Assembly (NCBI GenBank): GCA_029844215.1
Contig: JAQGDG010000048.1
Span: forward strand, 806,001 to 870,000
DNA: 64,000 bases
Origin: Przewalskia tangutica
Taxonomy: Eukaryota > Streptophyta > Magnoliopsida > Solanales > Solanaceae
Direction of reading: 5' to 3'
In this document: positions 20,182 through 30,908 of the stretch, piece after piece
Numbering within the stretch: the stretch's first letter is position 1
Layout of the letters: the number at the start of each line of letters is the position of its first letter
The notes under the pieces: model-generated
Seen by the model: the letters and a program-made list of their open reading frames with translations, nothing else
What the model was told of the DNA's origin: nothing
Database searches by the model: none
Made by a program: the position numbers and the translations under genes

Positions 20182-21500
20182 ATGCCTCCACGCAAGGCAA
20201 CCCGCCCGTATGGCAAGGCGCGGCGAGCTGCTAGTAGGACACCAGAGTCACGAGGACTCGTGCCCGCCTATACCCAAGACGGCGAGTTCCACGACGCCGC
20301 CCCAAAGCAGGTTTAGGTCGCAGCGGTGGTCGATGAGACCATTACCGCACTCCGCCCCACACCGGAGCGGATGAGATGGGTTACGCAGAGATGGCCCCAT
20401 CGCCGTGATCGTGGCCGCATACGAGGATAGGCCGATGCAGTTAGCCCAGCCCAAAGAAGCATCAGGTACACCAGATCGGACAGCTGAGGCTACGGATTTT
20501 CCGAGTCAGAGCCCGCCAGTTCTACAGTCGAGGCCCGAGGATGATCCGCAGGAGTTCATCCGCCGCCATAGAGGATCACGCGAGTGATCAAGGCTTGAGA
20601 CCGAGTCCGTGATCTTCGGTTCACATAGTCGCGTGATACCGCGATCGATTGGTTTGATTCGGGAGTTATACGGCGAGAGCACGCGCCCCCGCCTACTGGG
20701 ACGAGTTCTCGAGGCTTTATCACTCACTTCTTGCCTCCGCATTGGCGAGGCACGCCGACATATTTTTGTTCCGAGACGCAGAGGACGCACGCCAGTGAGT
20801 ACAACGTTGAGTTCGATTCGTTGGCTCGATATGTCCTGCGTTGTAGCGTATATGGAGGATGGTACATCGCCACGCCATCGCTAGATGATTATATGGCCGA
20901 AGTCTTGCGCGGTGTGGCTCTTCACCAGCATGGACATTACCCGCACGCAGCTCACACACTTGGACGCGGCGAGCGTAGAGGCCGACGGTCGATTGCACAG
21001 CGAGAAGACCAGACGGCAGTGGTCTTTTGGTAGCTATCGGTGGACGGCCTCAAAGCAGCCTAGATTTGCACCACACCACCAGAGCACTCCTACCCCGTCT
21101 TCGAGACGCACTGTGGTCCCGTGACTTCGACGCCCGTAGCAGAGGTGCCGCCGACGGCCCACCCCCGTGTGGCCGATGCCAGAGGTCTCATTACGGAATT
21201 GTGGTACTGCTCCGAGCCTGCTTTCGCCAGCTAGCGTGGTCATTTTGCGAGCCTGTCTACCACTGCGGCACAGGGCAGTGAGTCGCCACGTGGTCTTTCG
21301 CCGGGTCTTCTTCATCTCCTACAGTTACTCGCCCCGGAGGGCAGGGTACACATGGACCAGCAGGTCGCGGCAGGTCGTGGCGCGGTCTCAGCCTAGCGGT
21401 CCTCGAATCGCATTTATGCCTTGTCCACCGGCAGACCGTGAGGCCTCACCGATGTCGCCACAGTACATTATCGGGCCATGTTGGACGTGTATTCCTTGAT
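20182..21500 (+). pseudogene. gag: gag of element D, frameshifted
   Basis: It starts MPPRKATRPYGKARRAA at 20182. Fragments follow in shifting frames: a capsid block near 20530-20900 (AYWDEFSRLYHSLL, then SICPAL), then nucleocapsid sequence near 21150-21290 with PPPCGRCQRSHYG and a scrambled zinc knuckle. Stops and frameshifts are frequent, often where CAG or CTG is expected. The ATG lies about 110 nt after the leader hairpin. The role would be particle formation and RNA packaging; it is non-functional as read. Confidence 0.75.
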
Positions 21501-21780
21501 AGATCCGGTTCTACTGCCCCATATATCTCCCCATATTGCTAGTAGAATAGGATGAGCTCGAGTCCATAGACCCTTTCGAGGTAGCTACGCCAGCTGGGTG
21601 ATTCGGTAGCTCGGCGGGTATATAGGCTTGTCCGGTGACCATATGCGCACGTCGGACCTAGCCGACTTGATAGAGTCGATATGACCGATTTCGATGTGAT
21701 CATGGGTATGGATTGGCTAGCTTCTTGCTACACAAATGTAGACCGCAGGAGAGAGTAGTACGGTTCCGTTTCTCGAGGAG
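21445..21780 (+). pseudogene. Protease of element D, degraded
   Basis: Aspartic protease of the pol polyprotein. LIDPV at about 21497 stands where A has LIDPGSTLSYVS. The end reads DFDVIMGMDWLASCYTNVD (about 21690-21745). Frameshifts and stops interrupt it. It lies directly between gag and the RT linker. Confidence 0.65.
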
Positions 21781-21783
21781 CCA

Positions 21784-22660
21784 TTGTTGAGTGGGAGAAC
21801 ATCAGACGCTGGCGGTAGGTTTATTTCCTACCTCGAGGCTAGGAAGACGGTGCGAATGGTATATCTACCATCTCATTCGTGTTTTATAATCGAGGTCTGC
21901 GGTACCAGATTTTCACCGCTCAGTAGTCGAGAGTTCCCGATGTGTTTCCAGATGACCTCTGTATCCTCCCGAGAGGAGATAGAGTTTTGTATCGACAGCT
22001 GCGACACTCGCCTATTTCCATTCCGCCATACGTAATGGCACCCGCCGAGTTGAGAGAGTCAAGGATCACCGAGAGATTTGCCGAGAAGCGGCTTCATCGT
22101 GCCTAGTGTTTCTCCCCGTGAGCGCCGATCGTTCGTGAAGAAGAAGGACCGGACTCTGCGCATGTGTTGATTACGTACCGAACAAGGTGACCATTAAGAA
22201 CAGATACCCCCTTCCCAGGATTGATGATTTGTTCGACCAGTTGCAGGGTGCGAGATGTTTCTCCAAGATTGATCTGCGATCGGGCTATCATCAGGTGCGT
22301 GTTAGAGAGGCGTATGTCCCTAGGACTACATTCCGGACCAGGTACGGGAATTATGAGTTCAGGGTTATGTCTTTCGGGTTGACCAATGCTCCGGTGGTAT
22401 TTATGGATCTGATGAACCGAGTGTTCAAGCCATTTTTGGATACGTTTGTGATAGTATTCATTGATGACATCTTGGTTTATTCTCGCTCAGAGCAGGAGCA
22501 TGCAGAGCATTTGGCGACAGGCCGAGAGTTCTCCAGACTGAAGCAGCTTGACGCCAAGTTTTCCAAATGTGAGTTTTGGTTAACTTCGTGGCTTTTCGGC
22601 ATATTGTTTGGCCGATGGCATTCGGTGGATACGCCAAGATCGAGTCGAGAGTTGGCCTAG
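21784..22660 (+). pseudogene. Reverse transcriptase of element D, broken
   Basis: A linker frame GGRFISYLEARK (from about 21811) precedes RT proper. From 22140 the sequence has the KKKDRTLRMC region with a lost segment. A clean stretch 22187-22480 follows with PLPRIDDLFDQLQGARCF, KIDLRSGYHQV (first catalytic Asp) and FIDDILVYS (catalytic Asp pair at 22463-22468). After 22500 the frame decays through CAG/CTG losses. It copies element RNA to DNA; non-functional as read. Confidence 0.85.
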
Positions 22661-22746
22661 ACCTACTACTCCGGCAGTGAGCGCAGCTTTACGGGCCTTG
22701 CAGTTACTATCGCGTTCGTGGAGAAGTTTGCTTCTATATCGCACCA

Positions 22747-23151
22747 TTGACTAGGCGACTCGCGCAGATAAGTTTCAGCCGACCGATGCAGGAGCAGGTT
22801 TCCGCCATCGGGAGAGACCGACGATCGCCCGTTCTTACTCTTCCGCAGGGTCCAGACGGCTATGTCGTGTATTGTGATGCTGTATCGTTGGGATGTGTTG
22901 ATGCAGCAGGCAAGGTTATAGCCCGACGATCCTTAAGAAGCATGAGAGAACTACCCCACCCATGATTGGAGTCGCGCTGTGATTCACGCCAAGATCCTGA
23001 GGCACTATTTGTACGGGTTCATGGATATTTATACGCACTACAAGAGCCTCCAAGATATCTTCACCGCAGGAGCCGAACTTACGGCGCAGACGGTGATTAG
23101 AGTTGCTAAGGATTATGATGTCGATATCCCGTACTCACCCGGAAGGCCAAT
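22747..23151 (+). pseudogene. RNase H of element D, interrupted by LTR J
   Basis: Visible are VLTLPQGPDGYVVYCDA (first Asp), LGCV and the DIYTHYKSLQ block. Where A has IYTDHKSLQ, D reads THY, losing a catalytic Asp through a CAGACC-to-CGCACT change. It ends at KDYDVDIPYSPG...; J is inserted here, and the domain resumes at 29203 (NVVAYALSRRSMG). Confidence 0.8.
23147..23151. repeat. Target site duplication of J (left copy)
   Basis: CCAAT (23147-23151) recurs at 29198-29202 directly after the J terminus. Removing J and one copy restores the RNase H C-terminal reading (ANVVA), confirming the insertion point. Confidence 0.9.
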
Positions 23152-26100
23152 TGTCACGACGTTCGCCCGGCCCCAAGTAGTCATACATCGTAGTAATCGG
23201 AATATAAAAACAAGACATGAAACATTTGTAAAATGAGACACGCTTTATGTGAGAAAATGTCGCTTTCGCATATATATATAAACATAGTTTTGCGCTACAT
23301 CCCAACTGCATAATAGACTACATACCTCTAAGAAGATAAACAACTATATGGACAGGGCCCGCCATACCCTCAATGTACAAAACTATATACAACAACAGGG
23401 AGATCATACCCAAAAGTCGAGCCTCCCTCGGAAGATGGAGCTCCCGACACCAAAGCAAAAGATCCTAAGGATGTGGATCTAGCACCGCTTGCCCTTACCG
23501 CATGAACGCAAATTTCAAGTAGGTTAGTACAACAGTACCAAGTATGTGAAATCAGAAAGTACTTAAATGAAATCAAAGTATTTAAAACCATTTGCAAATA
23601 CAATCGCTCAATTGCACATAGTGCCATATCACAAACAAGAACAATAATAGGTAAATCAGAATGTGTCTTTTCTAGGCCGCGAATGATCGGGCAAGGCCAA
23701 TCGCCCATAGTATCATTACGCGTGCCTAATCTCGACTTCCGCATCGCATAGTCACACACGCACCCGCATTTAGGTATTCTCAGACGGTAGCTAACCCCTG
23801 CACTCTCCTCGACTCCGCAATCCGCATAGTCTCAATAGACCGCATAGTCACACGCATCGCATAGGCATCCCCGTGACGGATAAAACACCCGAATGATCAA
23901 TCCCGAACTCCCGCACTCGCATAGTCACATAGATCGTGATAGCCGATAGACCGCATCGCGGTGGCAAGCCCTGATAACAAGTCAAGGGTAGGTGATATAA
24001 TAAGATAACCGACTTACCATTTAGCAACGTAAGCCCAACAAGAATGACCCTTTCACCACATCACAAGACACTAACACACGTAGCATCATAATATGTCTAC
24101 TTTTCAAACAATCTTATTACACTTTACAGAATCAATACAAGGTTTTTATAAACAAATAAGTAAATAGCCTTTTATCTTTCTTAAGTTGTTATACCTAACT
24201 TCCCATAAAGCTAGTATAACTCTTAAGTTTTTTGTTTAAAACCAAATATTTCTCTTCATAAAAATGATTCAAGATTCTTTGAAATGCTTCAAGATCCTTA
24301 TTATTCGTGCTTAAGTCACAAGACATTGCCGTAAGTATTATTCAAAGCTTAAGTCAAAAGACATTGCCGTAATTATTATTCGCTAACACACGCACGCTCA
24401 CCGCACTATATATATATTTAAAATATCATGCTCAAGAGTATAGGAAGAATCACATACCTTCTCGAAATCCACCGCCAAGTCGAATATGTCGCGCAGAGAA
24501 TCATCCTATAATAGTCAAACACGCCTATCAACGCCTAGACTATTCTCAGAAATTTCTAAGTAGAGGGTTCTCTATTCTACGGAAAATTGGGCAGCACTTC
24601 CCTACCCGTCGAGCTACTCAAGTCTACTGTAAAAACAATCCTAAGTAAGTATAGTTCAATTATTCTTCTTTTATACCCTTGTACTGTGATAACAGTTCAA
24701 TTCTATTCTGTAATATCCTTCTAAGTATTTTATACTTATTCCTATACTTCTACAGTATGTATTCTCTAATTACAAAAGAAGGATAAGATTATTTACCTCG
24801 ATAAGCCCAAAATTATCCAAGTTAAAAGTCCATCCTGAGCGAGGTTTAGCTCCTAATTGCACGCTCCGATATCTCCACGAAACCCTTAGAAGTTCTTCAC
24901 AACTTCTACTAAGTACTATACGAGATTTGGGCTAGGGTATTTTTGTAAGTGCCTTAATGAAAATAAAACATGAATCATGAAACAAGAGATATAATAAATA
25001 GATATACATAAAACCCTTAATCCTTTACAACCCCGCCCAAATAAATGATGCACAAGCTTGGCTGTTAAGATTTACACATACAAGATAAGAATGTGATCCT
25101 ATGTCGGATCGATAATGACGTATTAAAATCATAATAGCAAAGTCATCCTCGAGATACATTGATACATTCATACATTCCCAACAAGGCTATCACACGTAAT
25201 ATGGTCAAGTTTCATAACAACAAGCTTTATGTCAAAGTCCGGTTTTAAAAGTCCTTTTAAAAGAGATACATTCCTTTATAAAAGTCACCAGTATAAAACT
25301 AGAGTGATTCACATTATTAAGTAAAAACACTTCCTTTTAAACTCAAGTACCAACATTCTTTCCTAAAGTTCCTTTATTTACAAATGCTCAAGTTTCTCAT
25401 TTTAGAAAAGGTTTCGTAGTTCATAGTTTTAACTTTAAAACATAATTCTCCTTTAAATGTTTTGAGAAACATATGAGGTTATTCTTGTTTATAATCAATC
25501 TTATTGATCTAGGAAATGTAATATCATTTTGTCTCATCTTAGCTTCGTTTTAATACTTCATTAGTCAATACATTTTCCTTTATTAATTGTCGATACACAT
25601 TCGATTTCCAAATCAAATATTCTTAAGCCGTTATACCTAACTTCCCATAAAGCTAGTATAACTCTTAAGTTTTCAAAACCAAGTATTACTTTTCTTTCAA
25701 AAGGTCTTTTGAAACACTTCAAGTTCTTTATTACTACACATCAAATAAGTCAAATTGAAACCACAAAGCATTCTCTTACCTACATAAAGTCATAACCAAC
25801 TTCCCATAAAACCGTTATAACACTTTATGTTTCAAACCAATCAAATACATTTAGCACACAAGAGATAGGAAGAGGTTCACATACCTCAAACCGCTTGCCC
25901 GCTACTCCTTAAGTCCGCCATACGCAGATTTTCAACCATTAACATTCTAGATTTCAACGAGAATATTTTATTTAAATTCAGGCTTAAGTCGCAAGACATT
26001 GCCGTAAGTATTATTCAGGCTTAAGTCAAAAGACATTGCCGACGAACTAAGTTCAGTTCTTTATATAGTATACTTAACCATATACTCCTACAATATGAAA

Positions 26101-29100
26101 TTTCCAATACAACAGAAGGTCAAGAATGTTTACCTCGATAAGCCCAAAATTATCCGAGTTTATAACTTATAACTTCAACTACAAGATTTATATTAGTATT
26201 TTCCGGTACTTTGGAAAGTACTTTTGGGCATTATAACAATACGAGGGACGAAAAGCGAGGATTTGAACACTTAGAACTCATCAACGGCATTTATAAAGGC
26301 CAACCAACCTTATCCATCTACCACAACAACTTGCACAAAATATCCTACCTAACCCCACTCACCATTTTCGCCCAAAGTGTCCAAAATGTTTCGCCTCTCG
26401 AAAATCCGCAAAATTATTAATGACATAGCCGAATTTTCCTACGAAAGTCGTACAAATTTCAAACTAGCCAACTTTAAGGCTCAAATTATAAATACGGTAT
26501 AACATTCTCTCTTAGAAACATTCGATGTTCCTTCTCAAGACGGATAACGATAAAGTTCTTCTAACAAGTTGCCAACGCCACAACCGCCACTTAAAATAAC
26601 ACATGCACGCAAATACTTATATCCAAGTCCACGAGGAAAACACCTCTAACATCACAAACCAACAAATGGTAGATCCCCGAGGTCTAAAATATACATCCTT
26701 CCTTCACAAGAAATGATCACACACGCTCACTTCTAACTCTTTCTAGTATCCGCTCCAACTTGGTTATCTTACTAGCCTCAATCTTCCTTAAGGCCATTCA
26801 CGACCGCTCGTCGAACACACCCACGAACTCATACGATGGTCAACTCCCAACCCGAAATCACATCATGAAAGATACCACTTTCATTTACCCAACCGACTTA
26901 TCACACAATACTTTCTAGGCATAAAATGCACTGGATCACTCATCTAAGGTCTCAACTGTAATATTCTAAATCACATTTTTGCACAAAGCTATACTAACAT
27001 AACACCTAACACATTAACATAACATCAAAACATACCACTCAGACCGTGGAGGTACATAACTAGAAAGTTACCATACATCGAGAAAATCGAACATAAAACA
27101 TGAGTCATTTAAGATATAATAAATAGATATACATAAAACTCCGCTTTAATCCTTTTACAACCACTTAAGATATACACGACTATGACGAAATGTACAAGAA
27201 CCGAACACCTACTAAAAGATAAGCCTCCGAGAAACATCAGAATGAAATCATACTAGTCTATATAAAGCTCCAATATAACTACGGGTCTCACGCCCACAAC
27301 CTCAATCCAACAAGACAACAATCCAAAAAAATAAGACAACATTCCAAATGGACGATACCCGCGATGTCCAAAGGGAAATCCGATAATCAAATGGAAACAT
27401 ACCCGATATCCAAAGCGACAACCACAAGACTTTAACCAACACAACGATTGTACAATAAAGGCTATCATACAACAAGCATATTCATTTTATGCCAAAGTCC
27501 GGTTTTTAACCCCAAAGTACTACATACGTAAGTTCTTTAAAAGAGATCCATTACTTTTATAAAAGTCACCACCTTCCTTTTCAAAATCAAGTAACAACAT
27601 TCTTTTCCTAAGTTCCATTGCCTAGTTTCTCATTTTCAAATGGTTTCATAGTTCCCAAACTTAATCACTTGATTCCTTTTAGAACAATCGAGTAACATAT
27701 GTCATATACAAATGTAATATCATTTTGTCTCATCGTTTTAATACAACACATCATTATTCAATACATTTTCCTTTATTAACGCCGCAGCCGTCCTGTCGAT
27801 ACACATTCGATTCCCAAATCAAGAAACATTATCCCTTTAAAACCAAGTACTCATTACTCACGAATGAGGTTTCACACAAACATCCACATTAAAACAAATA
27901 AGTTAAGTATCTTATAAGATCAAGTCTCTTAACTTCTAACATCGTCGTTATAACTAACTTCCCATAAAGCCATTATAACACCCTATGTTTTAAACCAACC
28001 AAATCACTTAGCAAAAGATAAGAGGTTCACATAAGTTCATAGTTTTAATCCTTTAAAACATAATTCTCCTTTAAATGTTTTTTTGAAACACTTCAAGTTC
28101 TTTATTACTACACATCAAATCCGTTATAAGTCAAAAAGCATTCTCTTACCTACATGAAGAGGTTCAAATGCTCTTAAATTCTAAGTATTATTCAGCTTAA
28201 GTCAAAAGACCTTTATATAGTATACTTAACCATATACTACAATATGAAATTTAATGTTTACCTCGATAAGAAATTATCCGAGTTTATAGGTTTAGCTATA
28301 TTAGTATTTTTTGGAAAGTACTACAAGGTATAGGCTAAAGTATTTTGGGCATTATAACAATACTTGTAGAATACATTTCTGAGGATTTTGAACACTTAGA
28401 ACAATTTAGGATGAAGAAGTTCATCAACTTAGAGGGTATTTATAGGTCATCCATCTACCACAACAACTTGCACAAAATATCCTACCTAACCCCACTCACC
28501 ATTTTAAATGTTTAAAATTATTAATGACATAGGGTGTTGTGTACAAATTTAGGCTCAAATTATAATTATAACAATTTTAGGAATAGTAACTACACTTGGA
28601 AGACAACTTTTCTACCAAGGGAGGAGGGGTAGGTTTCGGCTAGGACTCAAGGAAGGGGGGGGAGGCTCTCGGCCAAAGCCACTAGGCTAGAGGGGGAGAG
28701 GGTGTTGGACGAAAACACAACAAGAGAGGGGAGGGAATTTCAAGACTTGGAGAATTGATTTGTGGATGAAGAACTCTTCATCTTAAGGGGGGTATTTATA
28801 GGCCAACCAATGGCCAAGATGAAGCCAAGTGGTAGGCAAGTGTAAGGTCAAGATTTGGGCAAGTGTCCTTATCCATCTACTACACAAAAATATCCTACCA
28901 ACTCCTTGACAAAACAAGCCCCCCAATTCGTCCTATTACCGCTTGTCGCCCACTTCAATTAGGGTGACAAGTGTCGCCCTCTCGTTGGTCCAAAATGTTT
29001 CGTCTCTCGGAAAAATCCGCAAAAATTAGAAATGACATAGCCGTAATTTTCCCTTCGCAAGTTTTGTAAAACGTTTCGTAGGAAAACGATTCTTTTAGTA

Positions 29101-29197
29101 AGTTGTGCACAAACTTTTTCGTCCATAATGCCTAACTAAGGCTAAACTTTTGTACGTACACCCTCACGTACATACTCTGAAAATACGGGGTATAACA
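23152..29197 (-). mobile_element. J: solo LTR in D, minus strand, with internal fragment K
   Basis: The minus strand starts TGTTATACCCCGTATTTTC at 29197 and ends ...GTCGTGACA at 23152. CCAAT flanks both sides. The J sequence proper (23152-24945 and 28574-29197, about 2.4 kb) belongs to the same LTR family as its host D, in inverted orientation. Its promoter dyad GACAAGTGTC is at 28966-28975 and its TATA box at 28791-28802. K splits it. Confidence 0.8.
24946..28573 (-). mobile_element. K: deleted gag-less LTR-internal-LTR fragment inside J
   Basis: Three parts: an LTR piece (24946-26504), an internal piece (26505 to about 27085) and a second LTR piece (to 28573). The internal piece starts with the polypurine-tract side of the gag-only elements (CTTAGAAACATTCG) and includes part of their post-gag module, but gag is absent. 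Both LTR pieces lack the promoter dyad, and compared with G1 the second carries many short deletions. The left terminus is not recognisable. It may be a nested gag-only element decayed by deletion, or an assembly composite. Confidence 0.55.
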
Positions 29198-29202
29198 CCA
29201 AT

Positions 29203-29460
29203 GTGGTGGCATATGCCCTTAGTCGTAGGTCGATGGGTAGCCTATCAGATGTGCAGCCGGAGAGGAGGGGCATGGTTCGCGATTTGCATCAGTTAGCGAG
29301 CCTTTGTGTCCGTTTGATTGATTCTGATAGCAGTGGGGTTCGAGTTCGAGAGGTTGCCGAGTCTTCCATCGTCGAGGAGGTGAAGAGGCAACAGTTTGAG
29401 GATCCGGTTTTGACGCGATGCGTGATACGGCTCTTCGTGAGGAAGGGTCCTTTGAGGTAG
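29203..29460 (+). pseudogene. RNase H end and integrase N-terminal linker of element D
   Basis: The frame reads VVAYALSRRSMGSLSDV (end of RNase H), then the RDLHQLASLCVRLID and EDPVLTR linker that precedes the integrase zinc finger in A. It ends at a stop at 29460; the next frame takes over near 29530. Confidence 0.75.
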
Positions 29461-30365
29461 CACGATGGGTGCTAAGGTTCGAGGCGAGTTGTGTGTTCCG
29501 GATATTGCGGGACTTCGCGAGAGTTCTAGGGGAAGCACACAGCGCGCGTTACTCTATCCATCCGGGGTCGACCAAGATGTACCACGACCTCAGATATGTG
29601 TATTGGTGGGATGGCTTGAAGAGGGACGTTGCAGAGTTTGTGGCTCAGTGCCCGTGTTGTCAGCAGGTGAAGGTAGAGCACCAGAGGCCTGGTGGTTTGT
29701 TGCAGACGATAGAGATCCCGACCTGGAAGTGGGAGGTAATCAACATGGACTTTATCACCGGATTACCTCGCACTCAGAGGAAGCATGATTCTATCCGGTT
29801 ATCGTCGACAAATGACGAAATCAGCCCACTTTTTCCCGTCGGGGCGACTTTTTAGTGAGGATTATGCGGACTTTACATCCAGAGATCGTCGATCGCATGG
29901 AGTCCCTATTTCTATCATATCGCATGAGGAGCCCGGTTACGGCTAACTTCCGGAGGTCTTTCCGTATGGTCTAGGGACGCAGTGAGCACGAAATCGCATT
30001 CCATCCTCGCAGACTGACAGGCCGAGCGCACTATCCAGACGCTTGAGGATATGCTGCGAGCCTGTGTTCATGACTTCAGTGTAAGCTGGAAGGAGCATTT
30101 GCCTCTCGTAGAGTTTGCGAATAATAATAGCTACCACTCCAAAGATTCGGATGGCGCCTTATGAGGCCTTGTATGGGAGAAATGCGGACGCCAATAGGTT
30201 GGTTTGATGTAGGCGAGTGCGCTTAGTGGGACCGCACGTACATACAGCGGTGGATAAGGTGAAGCTTATCCAGAGGCGGCTATCGATACCGTAGTCGGCA
30301 AGTCATATGCAGATCATCGTCGTCGGCATCTAGAGTTCGAGGTTGATAATTGGGTTTTCCTGAAG
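29461..30365 (+). pseudogene. Integrase of element D, frameshifted
   Basis: The HHCC zinc finger is intact at about 29540-29670: HSARYSIHPGSTKMYHDL, YWWDGLKRDVAEFVA and CPCCQQ. The core follows with WEVINMDFITGL (first catalytic Asp near 29750), but the frame breaks at about 29810. The third catalytic residue region (QTDGQAE in A) reads QTDRPSA near 30010 after a CAG loss. The last part reads EHLPLVEFANNNSYHS. It would insert element DNA into the genome; non-functional as read. Confidence 0.8.
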
Positions 30366-30797
30366 GTGTCACCCATGAAGGGTGTGATGAGATTCGGGAA
30401 GAAAGGGAAACTCAGCCCAAGGTACATTGGGCCATATCAGATTGTCCTCAGGGTAGGCAAGGTTGCCTATGAGTTGGATCTGCCGTCCGATCTGGAGGCA
30501 GTGCATCCGGTGTTTCATGTTTCTATGCTGAGGAGATGTATCGGGGATCTATCTAGGGTGCACCCGATTGACGATGTCCAGGTGACCGAGGGGTTATCGT
30601 ATGAGGAGATTCCCATAGCGATAATCGATCGTCAGGTTAGGCGTCTGCGGACCAAGGACGTGGCTTCCGTCAAAGTCTTGTGGCGGAACGAGCTCAGGGA
30701 GGAGATGACGTGGGAAGAAGAGAAGGACATAAGGCAGAGGTATCTTCACTTATTCCCCACACCTCCAGGTAACTCACTTTTCTACTTGTTGATTTAA
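30366..30797 (+). pseudogene. Integrase C-terminus of D: GPY/F module and chromodomain-like tail
   Basis: The longest clean frame in D (143 codons). Residues about 15-55 form the GPY/F module (KLSPRYIGPYQIVLRVG ... VHPVFHVSML). Residues about 85-130 form the chromodomain-like tail (IDRQVRRLRTKDVASVKVLW, then EEMTWEEEKDI). Such tails direct integration to heterochromatin in chromoviruses and support the Tekay/Del assignment. The ATG at 30366 is internal to pol, not a true start. Confidence 0.85.
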
Positions 30798-30873
30798 TTT
30801 ACTTATTGTCGTATGTGGCATTTTCTAACTGTTTATGTTATGAAGAACCTTATCATTATCCGTCTTAGGAAGG

Positions 30874-30892
30874 AACATTCGGGACGAATGTT
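30874..30892 (+). other. Pre-polypurine-tract dyad of D
   Basis: AACATTCG, GGA, CGAATGTT: a perfect 8-bp inverted repeat just before the polypurine tract. It is conserved in A, B, E, G1 and G2. Confidence 0.65.
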
Positions 30893-30895
30893 TCT

Positions 30896-30908
30896 AAGGA
30901 GGGGAGAA
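30896..30908 (+). other. Polypurine tract of D
   Basis: AAGGAGGGGAGAA lies directly before the 3' LTR start at 30909. It is the expected plus-strand primer for DNA synthesis. Confidence 0.85.

Noticed and set aside
20405..21499. Cluster of plus and minus open frames of 60-110 codons
   Set aside because: They are fragments and shadows of D's frameshifted gag. GC-rich sequence with lost bases opens many spurious frames.
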